From an uncultured Eubacteriales bacterium (lineage in GTDB: Bacteria > Bacillota > Clostridia > Oscillospirales > QAMX01): DNA of 64,000 nt. The position numbers were made by a program, and so were the translations under genes. The notes beneath the pieces are model-generated. The model ran no database searches and was not told the DNA's origin. It saw nothing but the letters and a program-made list of their open reading frames with translations. Numbering within the stretch: position 1 is the first letter of the stretch; every line of letters starts with the position of its first letter. Of the stretch, positions 17,660 through 25,932 are shown piece after piece. The DNA lies in contig CAKTEH010000005.1 in assembly GCA_934546935.1 (NCBI GenBank), positions 72,272 through 136,271 of the forward strand, given 5' to 3'.

Positions 17660-17688
17660 GTACAAATTTTATTATACCACATTTGTAC
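17660..17688 (-). promoter_or_regulatory. Operator-like palindrome overlapping the promoter of the CobW operon
   Basis: GTACAAAT (17660-17667) and its exact complement ATTTGTAC (17681-17688) flank a minus-strand TATAAT -10 box (17676-17671), about 50-80 bases upstream of the CobW ATG. A repressor bound here would block RNA polymerase. It does not match the standard Zur/Fur box; metal control is inferred from the regulated genes. Confidence 0.55.
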
Positions 17689-17730
17689 AGCTTATGAAAG
17701 TATTTTCACATTTTTTCTCCTCGCGCAAAA

Positions 17731-17762
17731 TAAAACGCCTGAAAGCTCCAGGCTTTCAGGCG
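17731..17762 (-). terminator. Terminator of ftsH
   Basis: An 11-bp stem CGCCTGAAAGC/GCTTTCAGGCG (17736-17746, 17752-17762) followed in the leftward direction by TTTTATTTTG. Confidence 0.88.
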
Positions 17763-17780
17763 TCATTTCCAGCAATCCCA

Positions 17781-19595
17781 TTACCGGTTCAAAATCTCCA
17801 TAAATTGTTCGCCGGTAATCGTTTCTTTCTCATATAAAAAGGAGGAAATCTCATGCAGCTTTTCCATACTTCGCGACAAAAGCTGACGGGCTTTTTCATA
17901 CTGGCGGGCAACCAATGCCACCGTCATCTCGTCAATCTTTGTCTGCGTCTGTGCAGAGCAGGCAAGACTTGCATCGCCGCCAAGATATTGGTTTTCCACA
18001 TGCTCAAGCGCAACCATTCCAAATTCCTCGCTCATACCATAGCGGGTAATCATCGCACGGGCAAGCTTTGTGGCCTGCTCGATATCATTGGATGCGCCTG
18101 TACTGATTTCATGGAAAACCAACTCTTCCGCCACACGGCCACCTGTAAAGGTTGCAATTTTATTTTCCAGTTCTGTCTTCGTCAACAGAAAATGATCACC
18201 CTCATCCACCTGCATGGTATACCCCAGTGCACCCGAAGTCCGCGGGATGATTGTAATCTTCTCCACCGGCGCAGAATTGCTCTGAAGCGCAGCAACCAGC
18301 GCATGCCCAACCTCGTGATATGCGACCGTGCGCTTCTCCCCATCGGAGAGAATTTTATTTTTCTTCTGATATCCGGCGATTACGACCTCGATACTCTCCA
18401 TCAGGTCTTCCTGGGAAACTGCATCGCGGCCTTGCCGTACTGCGCGCAGCGCGGCCTCATTGACAATATTTGCAAGCTCCGCTCCGGAACAGCCGGAAGC
18501 CGCACGGGCAATTGCCGCAAAATCTTCCTTCCCATCCGTGCGGACCTTTTCCGCATGCACCTTGAGGATATCGATCCGGCCCTGCAGGTCTGGAAGCTCC
18601 ACCGGTACGCGCCGGTCAAAGCGGCCAGGACGCAGAAGCGCGGGATCAAGCGACTCCGGGCGGTTGGTAGCGGCAAGGATTACCACGCCGCGTGAACCAT
18701 CGAAGCCGTCCATCTCCGTCAAAAGCTGGTTTAATGTCTGCTCCTGTTCATCATTTCCGCCGATACGACCGTCACGTTTTTTACCGATAGCATCAATTTC
18801 ATCAATAAATACAATACACGGCGCCTTTTCCTTTGCCTGCTGGAACAGATCGCGCACCTTAGCCGCGCCCATCCCAACAAACATCTGTACAAACTCTGAG
18901 CCGGATATGGAAAAAAACGGCACATTGGCTTCCCCCGCAACTGCTTTTGCCAGCAAGGTCTTGCCTGTCCCCGGAGGGCCGACAAGGAGCGCACCCTTGG
19001 GAAGGGAAGCGCCAATGCGCGCATACTTCTCCGGCGCATGGAGATAATCTACAATTTCCCGAAGGAGCTCCTTTGCTTCTTCCTCTCCGGCCACGTCTCG
19101 GAACGTTACGGAATTATCGCTTTTGACATAAAGCTTGGCGCCCGACTTTCCCATCCCAAACTGCATCATATTCGGGTTTTTCCCCAGCTGCTGGGTCATT
19201 TTTTTTGAAATAAAGGTCCACAGCCCGACCATGATAACAATTGGCAGAATAATGCTGACAAGCGAATACAAAAGTGGATTCGTTTCTTTTTCTATTTCCG
19301 TACCAAAAGCTGCGCCGGACACATCCAGCCGGTCAATCAGCTCCGGATCGTTCATATTACCGGTTTTATAAATCTGCGTTGCATCAAGATTCGTAAACGT
19401 GATCTGATTTTCTTCAACCTGAACCTGCCCAACCTGTTTTTCATCCAGCATTGTCAAAAAAGTGCGGTAATCCACCTCCTTGATCTGCATGGACAAGAAC
19501 CTGGGGAATACAAAAATATTCAACACAAAGAAAATAATAACAGCGGCAGTCCAATAGGAAATCAATGGTTTCCTTGACGGTTCTCTTTCTTCCAT
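17781..19595 (-). CDS. ftsH: FtsH ATP-dependent zinc metalloprotease
   Basis: A 604-residue membrane AAA protease that degrades unfolded or regulatory membrane and soluble proteins. Two membrane helices (about 13-31 and 108-130) flank an outer domain; the AAA module has Walker A GPPGTGKT (about 207-214), Walker B IVFIDEID and the SRH region with NRPESLDPALLRPGRFDRR. The protease module has the zinc motif HEVGH (about 430-434) and the downstream acidic ligand region ASNDIEQAT. All key residues are present, so it should be active. The ATG at 19595 immediately abuts the stop of the PAP2 gene (19596-19598), so translation is coupled. Confidence 0.97.
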   Translation of the reverse strand: MEEREPSRKPLISYWTAAVIIFFVLNIFVFPRFLSMQIKEVDYRTFLTMLDEKQVGQVQVEENQITFTNLDATQIYKTGNMNDPELIDRLDVSGAAFGTEIEKETNPLLYSLVSIILPIVIMVGLWTFISKKMTQQLGKNPNMMQFGMGKSGAKLYVKSDNSVTFRDVAGEEEAKELLREIVDYLHAPEKYARIGASLPKGALLVGPPGTGKTLLAKAVAGEANVPFFSISGSEFVQMFVGMGAAKVRDLFQQAKEKAPCIVFIDEIDAIGKKRDGRIGGNDEQEQTLNQLLTEMDGFDGSRGVVILAATNRPESLDPALLRPGRFDRRVPVELPDLQGRIDILKVHAEKVRTDGKEDFAAIARAASGCSGAELANIVNEAALRAVRQGRDAVSQEDLMESIEVVIAGYQKKNKILSDGEKRTVAYHEVGHALVAALQSNSAPVEKITIIPRTSGALGYTMQVDEGDHFLLTKTELENKIATFTGGRVAEELVFHEISTGASNDIEQATKLARAMITRYGMSEEFGMVALEHVENQYLGGDASLACSAQTQTKIDEMTVALVARQYEKARQLLSRSMEKLHEISSFLYEKETITGEQFMEILNR

Positions 19596-20282
19596 TTACA
19601 GCCGTGCCTCCAGTTGCACCTGTTCCTGCGTTTTTTTCATCTTCTTATATACCAGATAATATGCAGCAAAACTGATCACCAGCGCAGGAAAGATATCCAG
19701 CGCCGAATGCTGCTTCAAAAATACCGTGGACAGGCAGATCAGGATTGTAATCACAATAAACGAAATCCGCCATGGCCACTTGCAAAAATATCTGCTGTTC
19801 CATCCTGCAAACAGCGCGGCCATCGAACCGATTACATGCAGGGATGGGCAGACATTGGTATTGGTATCAAATGCATAAAAATGCGCCATAAAACGGGTAA
19901 AAACATTATCACGCGCAAAAGATTCCGGGCGGAGCAGTTGCTGGGAAGGCCAAACGACATAGATTACAGCTGTGGCCATATACGTGACAATAATAAACTG
20001 CGACATTTTACGGAATGTTTCCACATCAAAAAGAAGCCCGAATACAAGCATTCCTGCTAAAAACACGAACCAGAAAAGATAAGGGATCACAAAAAACTCA
20101 CAAAAGGGAATCAGGCCGTCCAGTTCACACTCAACCACATGGTATTCAATCTCGTCCCTGCCCTCCAGCCAGGAAAACAGCAGCCCCCAAATTGGCCAAA
20201 ACAATAGATAGAACAAATGGGAAAATTGGGGGCTGGTCATGTTAGTGAAACGGAGTTTTCTGTAATCAGGCTTTGCTTTCAT
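19596..20282 (-). CDS. PAP2-superfamily membrane phosphatase
   Basis: A 228-residue protein with about six membrane helices and PAP2 phosphatase motifs in order: CPSLHVIGS (about 140-148, with the motif II His) and STVFLKQHSALD (about 185-196, with the nucleophilic His and the Asp of motif III). The motif I lysine/arginine region is less clear (SQQLLRPESF). Proteins of this type dephosphorylate lipid phosphates such as phosphatidate, or act in inositol-lipid synthesis. The ATG at 20282 has GAGGTG seven bases upstream. It is directly upstream of ftsH with no gap, suggesting a shared envelope-maintenance transcript. Confidence 0.82.
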   Translation of the reverse strand: MKAKPDYRKLRFTNMTSPQFSHLFYLLFWPIWGLLFSWLEGRDEIEYHVVECELDGLIPFCEFFVIPYLFWFVFLAGMLVFGLLFDVETFRKMSQFIIVTYMATAVIYVVWPSQQLLRPESFARDNVFTRFMAHFYAFDTNTNVCPSLHVIGSMAALFAGWNSRYFCKWPWRISFIVITILICLSTVFLKQHSALDIFPALVISFAAYYLVYKKMKKTQEQVQLEARL

Positions 20283-20300
20283 AGATATGCACCTCAAGCT

Positions 20301-20319
20301 CCGGCGTTTAAAACGCCGG
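20301..20319. repeat. 9-bp palindrome upstream of the PAP2 gene
   Basis: CCGGCGTTT-A-AAACGCCGG, centred 28 bases before the PAP2 start. Its half-site resembles the stem of the nearby terminator (AAACGCCCGGC), so it may be a duplicated terminator remnant or a regulator site. Confidence 0.4.
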
Positions 20320-20371
20320 GCAAAAAACCATACCCGAATACCGGGAAAAATCGTTTGAAAAAATACTCTTT

Positions 20372-20405
20372 AAACGCCCGGCAGCGGTATCGCTGCCGGG
20401 CGTTT
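20372..20405 (-). terminator. Terminator of the sugar-isomerase-like gene
   Basis: A perfect 15-bp stem AAACGCCCGGCAGCG (20372-20386) with its complement (20391-20405) around GTAT, 70 bases after the stop at 20476. Confidence 0.88.
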
Positions 20406-20475
20406 GGATCGGCGCTGCTGTTCGGCATAGTACAATCGCCCCAGCCAAAATATCTGCCCGCGCCGGTTTCTTTAC

Positions 20476-21948
20476 TTATGCAAAGGGGTTCTCCGTTTTA
20501 TACAGCATACCCTTGGGCTGGTTGAAGCCGATATCGGTGACGCCGAGAAGCTTGAACACTTCAAAAATCAGCTTCCCAAAGTGGCCGAACGCAACCGCAC
20601 CATGATGCGGGTAGTTTTTCGCAACCAGGACATGGCGGTAGAACCGGCCCATCTCCGGGATTGCAAAGACTCCAATGCCGCCAAAGGAACAGGTCTTGAC
20701 CGGAAGGATTTCACCTTCGGCCACATAAGCCTTCAGCTGCGTATCCGCAGTGGACTGCAAGCGGAAGAAGGTGATCTTGCCGGGCATCAGGTCGCCCTCA
20801 AGCGTGCCTCGAGTGATATCCGGCTCGCCGTCCGGCTCAAGGGTACGCTTCTGGATCTTCTGGAACTTCATCTCACCGAAGGCAAGCTTTGCCATATTCG
20901 TGTTGCCGCAGTGGAAGCCCATAAAGGTATCCGAATGCTTATAATCATATTTTCCACGGATTTCCTTATCATACATATCCGCCGGAACGGTATTGTTGAT
21001 ATCAAGGAGCGTGACAATATCGTCGGAAACACACTGGCCGATATACTCAGACAGGGCGCCCCAGATGTCAACCTCACAGGAAATCGGGATCCCGCGGCCA
21101 GCCATAAAGCTGTTTACATAGCAGGGTACGCAGCCGAATGCGCTTTCAAATGCCGGCCAGCATTTGTTGGCGAATACAAAATATTCGCTTGCGCCGCGGT
21201 TCGCCTCGGCCCAGTCCATCAGCGTGAGCTGAAGCTGCGCAAGGCGCGGCAGGATACCAGCCATTTTATTAGCTTCACCAAGCTCAGCTTCCATTTCCTT
21301 AATAACGGACGGGATACGCGCATCGCCCTCATGCTGCTTATATGCCTGGAACAGGTCGAGTTCGGAATTTTCCTGGATCTCGACGCCGAAATCGTACAGG
21401 CGTTTAATCGGTGCATTGCAGGCAAGGAAGTCCCACGGACGCGGGCCAAAGGTGAAAATCTTCAGCTTCTTCAAGCCCAGCAGGGTACGGGCGATCGGGA
21501 TGAACTCTTCCATGCGCTCGGCGATCTCTGCTGGCGTGCCAACCGGCTCTTCCGGGATATAAGCGGTCAGGTTGCGGATGGCAAGGTTATAGGAACAGTT
21601 GAGCATACCGCAGTATGCGTCTCCGCGGTCGTCAAGAAGAACTTCCGTATTTTCCTCGGCAGCGGCAACATACATTACCGGGCCGTCAAAATAGCGGGCA
21701 ATCAAGGTTTCGGGATTTTCCGGACCAAAGTTGCCAAGATAAACCACAAGTGCATTGACGCCGGCGGCCTTGACTTCATCAAGTGCCTTCATCATATGTA
21801 CTTCGTTTTCTACAATGGTCGGACACTCATACAGTTCGCCCTTATAGGCTGCGACGACGGCCTTTCTTCTGGACTCGGAAAGCGTTCTCGGGAAACAGTC
21901 ACGGCTGACCGCGATGATACCGAGTTTTACAACAGGCATGTTGTTCAT
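20476..21948 (-). CDS. L-fucose/L-arabinose isomerase-fold protein
   Basis: A 490-residue protein similar in length and layout to the L-fucose/arabinose isomerase superfamily, which interconverts aldoses and ketoses using a metal. Recognisable stretches are the N-terminal LGIIAVSRDCFP, VVYLGNFGPE (about 69-78), GPRPWDFLACN (about 163-173), SCEVDIWGALSEYIGQ (about 295-310), DTFMGFHCGNTN (about 345-356) and PHHGAVAFGHFGK near the C-terminus. A run of His/Glu/Asp residues that could bind metal is present. The ATG at 21948 follows GGAGG. It stands alone between its promoter and terminator with no sugar kinase, aldolase or transporter beside it, so the substrate is unknown. Confidence 0.75.
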   Translation of the reverse strand: MNNMPVVKLGIIAVSRDCFPRTLSESRRKAVVAAYKGELYECPTIVENEVHMMKALDEVKAAGVNALVVYLGNFGPENPETLIARYFDGPVMYVAAAEENTEVLLDDRGDAYCGMLNCSYNLAIRNLTAYIPEEPVGTPAEIAERMEEFIPIARTLLGLKKLKIFTFGPRPWDFLACNAPIKRLYDFGVEIQENSELDLFQAYKQHEGDARIPSVIKEMEAELGEANKMAGILPRLAQLQLTLMDWAEANRGASEYFVFANKCWPAFESAFGCVPCYVNSFMAGRGIPISCEVDIWGALSEYIGQCVSDDIVTLLDINNTVPADMYDKEIRGKYDYKHSDTFMGFHCGNTNMAKLAFGEMKFQKIQKRTLEPDGEPDITRGTLEGDLMPGKITFFRLQSTADTQLKAYVAEGEILPVKTCSFGGIGVFAIPEMGRFYRHVLVAKNYPHHGAVAFGHFGKLIFEVFKLLGVTDIGFNQPKGMLYKTENPFA

Positions 21949-21991
21949 ACATTTACCTCCGTATAAATATGGTGAGGGATAAATCTAAGTT

Positions 21992-22020
21992 ATTATACCG
22001 CGTTTCAGGGATTTGCGCAA
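21992..22020 (-). promoter_or_regulatory. Promoter of the isomerase-like gene
   Basis: TTGCGC (22020-22015), 17 bases, TATAAT (21997-21992) on the minus strand, about 45 bases before the ATG. Confidence 0.7.
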
Positions 22021-22047
22021 GAGGGGAAAAAAGTTTACAAATCCAAC

Positions 22048-22518
22048 CTAAACTGTCAAATCCCCGGACACAGCGCCCACATAGCGGCACAGTGCATCCG
22101 GTGCAAGCAGCATCTGCAACCCGCGCCTTCCCGTGCTGACTGCGATGCAGTCAAACAATGCCGCAGTTTCGTCGATATAAGTTGGATACTTTTTCTTCAT
22201 GCCCACCGGGCTGCAGCCGCCGCGCAGATAGCCGGTCAGGCCGGGCAGTTCGCGGACATGTACCATCTCCAACTTTTTGTTGCCGGAAAGGGCGGCGGCA
22301 CGTTTTAAATCCAGTTCACAGGCCACCGGTATGCAGAATACCGCGACCCCCGTCCGATCCCCACGGGCAACCAGGGTCTTGAACACCTGCTCGCAGGGTA
22401 CGCCGCAGGCCTGAGCGGCATGGACGCCGGAGAGGTCATCCTCCGAATAGGGATATTCGCGCGTTTCATATGCAATGGCGGCGGCATCCAGCAGGCGCAT
22501 GGCATTGGTTTTTTCCAT
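22048..22518 (-). CDS. ybaK: YbaK/EbsC-type Cys-tRNA(Pro) deacylase
   Basis: A 156-residue YbaK-domain protein that removes misacylated amino acids (typically cysteine from tRNA-Pro) in trans. Family stretches visible are EQVFKTLVARGD (about 39-50), FCIPVACELDLKRAAALSGNKKLEMV (two adjacent parts, about 59-84) with the key lysine, GYLRGGCSPVGMKKKYPT and VSTGRRGLQMLL. It begins with the ATG at 22518, the base after the rpiB stop, and is the last gene of a five-to-seven gene minus-strand run. No terminator is obvious in the 27 bases after it. Confidence 0.88.
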   Translation of the reverse strand: MEKTNAMRLLDAAAIAYETREYPYSEDDLSGVHAAQACGVPCEQVFKTLVARGDRTGVAVFCIPVACELDLKRAAALSGNKKLEMVHVRELPGLTGYLRGGCSPVGMKKKYPTYIDETAALFDCIAVSTGRRGLQMLLAPDALCRYVGAVSGDLTV

Positions 22519-22980
22519 TTACTTCAGCATGCTGTCGATCATCGCTACGCGGCGGGCATGACGGCCGCCTTCAAACTGCGTGGAAATGAACAGTTCGACA
22601 AGCTCCACAGCGGTTTCCGGCGCAATAACCCGGCCGCCCATACACAGGACATTTGCGTCGTTATGCAAGCGGGTATATTTGGCCTCATATGCTGTCACAA
22701 CAGTGGCTGCGCGGATGCCCGGAATTTTATTGGCGGTAATCCCGACGCCGATGCCGGTTCCGCACAAGATAATGCCGAAATCATATTCGCCTCGGGCCAC
22801 TGGCTCCGCAACCTGGCGGGCGACAAACGGATAATCGCGCTGGGCCGGATCGGTCAGCTCACCCACTTCATTATAGAAAACACCGATGTCCTGTACCTCG
22901 ATCCCCTTATCTTCCAGATATTTTTTAATTGGGGCCTTCAAAACAAAGCCCGCGCTGTCCGCGCCAATGATAATTTTCAT
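22519..22980 (-). CDS. rpiB: Ribose-5-phosphate isomerase B
   Basis: A 153-residue RpiB/LacAB protein of the pentose phosphate pathway. It starts MKIIIGADSAGF, has the active-site cysteine motif ILCGTGIGVGITANK (about 71-85) and the HNDANVLCMGGRV block (about 105-117) with the catalytic His. All residues needed for ribose/ribulose-5-phosphate interconversion are in place, although a rare sugar isomerase role is also possible in the family. It lies between tsaB and ybaK. Confidence 0.94.
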   Translation of the reverse strand: MKIIIGADSAGFVLKAPIKKYLEDKGIEVQDIGVFYNEVGELTDPAQRDYPFVARQVAEPVARGEYDFGIILCGTGIGVGITANKIPGIRAATVVTAYEAKYTRLHNDANVLCMGGRVIAPETAVELVELFISTQFEGGRHARRVAMIDSMLK

Positions 22981-23058
22981 AAAGCGACTTCCTTTCCCAT
23001 CCTGATTTTTGTTTTCACAGATATTTTAAATCCTCTGTTTCATACAAACTGCGGAAGC

Positions 23059-23781
23059 TCAAACCTCCGTCCGTTTTTTTCCCTGCGCGGCCAGCTTTGC
23101 CGCACGCTCCCGTTCCGCCTGTGGCAAACGGTGATAAGACGGAACCAGCTTTTCCGCAGAAAACAATTCTGCGCATGCGGCCGCTTCACAGGACGCAAAC
23201 ATATGCTGCGCCGCGCGCGCAACGCCATAGGCGCGGCCATATCGAAGATGTTCAGGCATCACCGGCCAAATATCCGGCATAAGATGCGCGCCATCGCCTG
23301 TTATTATAAGCTTTTTTTCTTCTTTTTCAAGCTCTTTCAGCAAATCCTCAATCCGGATAGCCCGATCGGGTGTACAACGTGCGGGATAAACTCCCGAAAG
23401 ATCAAAAACCGCATTATAAACCTGCCCGGCGCGCGCGTCCATCACGACACACATGCATGCATCCATACGCGGCGCGCAGGCGGCAATCGCTTCCAGCGTG
23501 GAGACGCCGGCACAAGGCAGGCGATTTGCAGCCGCAAGCCCTTTAACCAGGCTGATGCCGATCCGAAGGCCCGTAAAGGAACCCGGTCCTGCTGTGACTG
23601 CCAGCGCCTCCACCGCGCCGAAATCCATGCCGCACAGGGAGAGCATCGCCTCCGCCATGGGCAGCAGTGTACGGCTGTGGGTCAGTCCTGCGCGCTGGTA
23701 ATTTTCTGCAAGCAGCGTACCGTCTTCATATAAAGCTGCCGACGCCGCGGCTGCAGCGCTATCAAATGCCAGGATTTTCAT
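23059..23781 (-). CDS. tsaB: tRNA threonylcarbamoyladenosine synthesis protein TsaB
   Basis: A 240-residue ASKHA-fold protein, MKILAFDSAAAAASAALYEDG at the start with the TsaB motifs LAVTAGPGSFTGLRIG (about 60-75) and the following GLAAANRLPCAGVSTLEA. TsaB forms a heterodimer with TsaD and recruits TsaE to make the t6A37 modification of ANN-decoding tRNAs. Its ATG overlaps the tsaE stop by four bases (23778-23781). tsaD is not in the window. Confidence 0.94.
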   Translation of the reverse strand: MKILAFDSAAAAASAALYEDGTLLAENYQRAGLTHSRTLLPMAEAMLSLCGMDFGAVEALAVTAGPGSFTGLRIGISLVKGLAAANRLPCAGVSTLEAIAACAPRMDACMCVVMDARAGQVYNAVFDLSGVYPARCTPDRAIRIEDLLKELEKEEKKLIITGDGAHLMPDIWPVMPEHLRYGRAYGVARAAQHMFASCEAAACAELFSAEKLVPSYHRLPQAERERAAKLAAQGKKRTEV

Positions 23782-24197
23782 GATTCAAGCCCCCTCACGG
23801 TGATCTTACGGGTTTTTTCATCCACGGATTCCAGTTCAACTGTTATTACCTGGGCATCAAGCGCATCTTCCACCCTTTCGCTCCATTCCACAACACAGAT
23901 CCCCCCGCGAGCCAGATAATCCTCCCAGCCGATGCCATACAAATCTTCCATCCCGGAGAGGCGGTACATGTCAAAATGGAAAACCGGTGGTACACATAAG
24001 TATTCGTTTACGATGGTAAAAGTCGGGCTGGTAACACGGCCGGTATATCCAAACGCACGCGCAAGGCCACGTACAAAGACAGTCTTCCCCGCACCCATTT
24101 CCCCGCGCATGGCAACAACCGACCCCGGCGCCAGCGCCTGCGCCACGCGCGCGCCAACTGCCTCCGTCTCAGCCTCTGAATGCGTAAGAAATTCCAT
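23778..24197 (-). CDS. tsaE: tRNA threonylcarbamoyladenosine synthesis ATPase TsaE
   Basis: A 139-residue P-loop ATPase. The P-loop is GEMGAGKTVFVRGLA (about 33-47), followed by the family motif VTSPTFTIVNEY (about 55-66) and FDMYRLSG with the conserved acidic residue, ending in CVVEWSERV. It acts with TsaB and TsaD in t6A synthesis. It starts 2 bases after the end of the PLP-enzyme gene at 24200 and overlaps tsaB by 4 bases, so the three are co-translated. Confidence 0.95.
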   Translation of the reverse strand: MEFLTHSEAETEAVGARVAQALAPGSVVAMRGEMGAGKTVFVRGLARAFGYTGRVTSPTFTIVNEYLCVPPVFHFDMYRLSGMEDLYGIGWEDYLARGGICVVEWSERVEDALDAQVITVELESVDEKTRKITVRGLES

Positions 24198-24199
24198 CC

Positions 24200-25447
24200 C
24201 TATTCCACCCCATCCTTAATCAGCCTGGCTGCGCGCAGGATACCCAGCTTTCCGGATTCATAGGTCAACCCGCCCTGCATATAGGCCGTATACGGTTCGC
24301 GCATCGGCGCATCACAGGACAGCTCAATTGAAGCGCCCTGGATAAACGCACCGGCCGCCATGACAATGGGGCAGTCATACCCGGGCATGTCCCAAGGCTC
24401 CGGCGTTACATAAGCATCCACCGGCGCGCCGGACTGGATGCCGCGGCAGAATTTCAAAAGCGGCCCGGGGCTGCCGAAGCAGATCGTCTGGATGATATCG
24501 TGCCGGACCTCCAGCGGCTTGGGATCGACGGAAAAACCAAGCTTTTCTAATAACGCCGCGCCAAAATGCGCGGTTTTCAGCGCCTGCGCGGTCGTATGCG
24601 GCGCCATGAAAAACCCCTGATACAACGCACGGTTTGTGCCATTGGTCGCGCCGCATTCCCGTCCAATGCCGGGCACAGTCATGCGCGCGGCACAGCGTTC
24701 AATATACGCCCGGCTCCCTGCAATATACGCACCGCCGGGGGCAAGCCCGCCGCCGGGGTTCTTTATCAGCGAACCGACGACGGCGTCCGCGCCATGCTGG
24801 GTCGGCTCGGTTTTTTCCACAAATTCCCCATAACAGTTGTCCACGACGATATATGCCTGCGGATTGACTTCGCGCACAGTCCGGCAAAGCGCGCCGATTT
24901 GCGAGCAGGACAGCGAAACCCGGTCGGCATATCCCCGGGAGCGCTGGATCAGCACCGCCCCGACACGCGCATCCGCACAGGCACGGCGGATCGCAGCAGT
25001 ATCCGGTTCCCGCCCGGCAAGCGGGACAACCTCGGTCTCTACGCCCCATGCGGCAAGCGAGCCAAAACGCGGCTGGTCAATACCGATTACCTGAATCATA
25101 GTATCATAGGGCATTCCGACAGCGCAGACCAGCTTCTGTCCCGGTTCCAGCGCGCCAAACAGCGCCGTACCGATGGCATGCGTGCCATTGACAAACTGCA
25201 TGCGCACCAATGCATCCTGCGTGCCGAACACATCGGCGTAAATCCGTTCCAGATCGTCGCGCCCGCGGTCATCATAGCCATAGCCGGTTGTCCCTGAAAA
25301 ATGACCTTCGCTGACACGGTGGCGGGCGAAGGCAGCGAGCACCTTGTTGGTATTATACAGCGCAGTTTCGTCGATTTCAGCAAAACGCGCGGCAAGCTGC
25401 GTCTCCGCTTCGGCGGCAAGCGTCAGCATTTTCGCATCCAAATCCAT
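24200..25447 (-). CDS. Methionine gamma-lyase-family PLP protein (aluminium-resistance family)
   Basis: A 415-residue PLP enzyme of the Cys/Met-metabolism type called the aluminium-resistance or methionine-gamma-lyase family in Firmicutes. The PLP lysine lies in VVGSLIKNPGGGLAPGGAYIAG (two adjacent parts, about 235-255), preceded by VVDNCYGEFVE with the PLP-pyridine Asp. The ATG at 25447 has GAGGAAAAT upstream; an earlier in-frame ATG at 25477 overlaps the stop of the GNAT gene (ATGA) and is a possible coupled start. True substrate is not established; C-S lyase activity is inferred from the fold. Confidence 0.82.
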   Translation of the reverse strand: MDLDAKMLTLAAEAETQLAARFAEIDETALYNTNKVLAAFARHRVSEGHFSGTTGYGYDDRGRDDLERIYADVFGTQDALVRMQFVNGTHAIGTALFGALEPGQKLVCAVGMPYDTMIQVIGIDQPRFGSLAAWGVETEVVPLAGREPDTAAIRRACADARVGAVLIQRSRGYADRVSLSCSQIGALCRTVREVNPQAYIVVDNCYGEFVEKTEPTQHGADAVVGSLIKNPGGGLAPGGAYIAGSRAYIERCAARMTVPGIGRECGATNGTNRALYQGFFMAPHTTAQALKTAHFGAALLEKLGFSVDPKPLEVRHDIIQTICFGSPGPLLKFCRGIQSGAPVDAYVTPEPWDMPGYDCPIVMAAGAFIQGASIELSCDAPMREPYTAYMQGGLTYESGKLGILRAARLIKDGVE

Positions 25448-25473
25448 GGTATTTTCCTCATTGCATCGTAAAA

Positions 25474-25932
25474 TCATAATCGTGTTTCATATATCCGGGA
25501 ACGTTCGCCCCAGGGATGGTATCCTTCGCCAATACAGGCGAAACCATAATGCTCATAATAACCGATGTGATCGGTGCATAAGTAAAGGCTTTGAAATCCT
25601 GCCTCCCGGCTGTCCGCCTTCGCCCGCTCAATTAACAGACGCCCATAGCCATGGCCGCGGCAGTCGGGTTCTATGTACAGCGCGCATAGCCAGGGGAACA
25701 GGTCCATCCGGCTGATAAAGTCGTTGGGGATCAGCCCGGCGCATCCAATAATACGGGTATCCTGTACAAGAAGATACCACTGTGGAAGTTTCCAGACGGC
25801 TCCAGGCGTATGACGAATACAGTCCTCATATACCGGTATAGACGCCTCGCTTGCCCATTTGCTTTGAATATAGGCGATTGCCTGCGCACAGCATGAGGGC
25901 GCCTGCCGCACAGACAAGATGCGGGGCGTCAT
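25474..25932 (-). CDS. GNAT-family N-acetyltransferase
   Basis: A 152-residue GNAT enzyme that transfers acetyl from acetyl-CoA to an unknown amine. The CoA-binding loop is CRGHGYGRLLIERAK (about 96-110) after the strand LCALYIEPD, and YEHYGFACIGEG (about 127-138) is the usual C-terminal beta-bulge region. It overlaps the upstream aminotransferase stop by ATGA (25929-25932) and is followed by the PLP-enzyme gene. Its place near tsaB/tsaE recalls rimI, but RimI-type specificity cannot be shown from the sequence. Confidence 0.85.
   Translation of the reverse strand: MTPRILSVRQAPSCCAQAIAYIQSKWASEASIPVYEDCIRHTPGAVWKLPQWYLLVQDTRIIGCAGLIPNDFISRMDLFPWLCALYIEPDCRGHGYGRLLIERAKADSREAGFQSLYLCTDHIGYYEHYGFACIGEGYHPWGERSRIYETRL

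Noticed and set aside
20581..21966. Long open frame (461 codons) on the plus strand across the isomerase-like gene
   Set aside because: It is antisense to a clearly recognised protein family, has no ribosome-binding site and gives a sequence with no family pattern; it arises from codon bias on the other strand.
24566..25297. Plus-strand frame of 243 codons opposite the PLP enzyme
   Set aside because: Antisense to a well-supported enzyme gene; no motifs and no Shine-Dalgarno.
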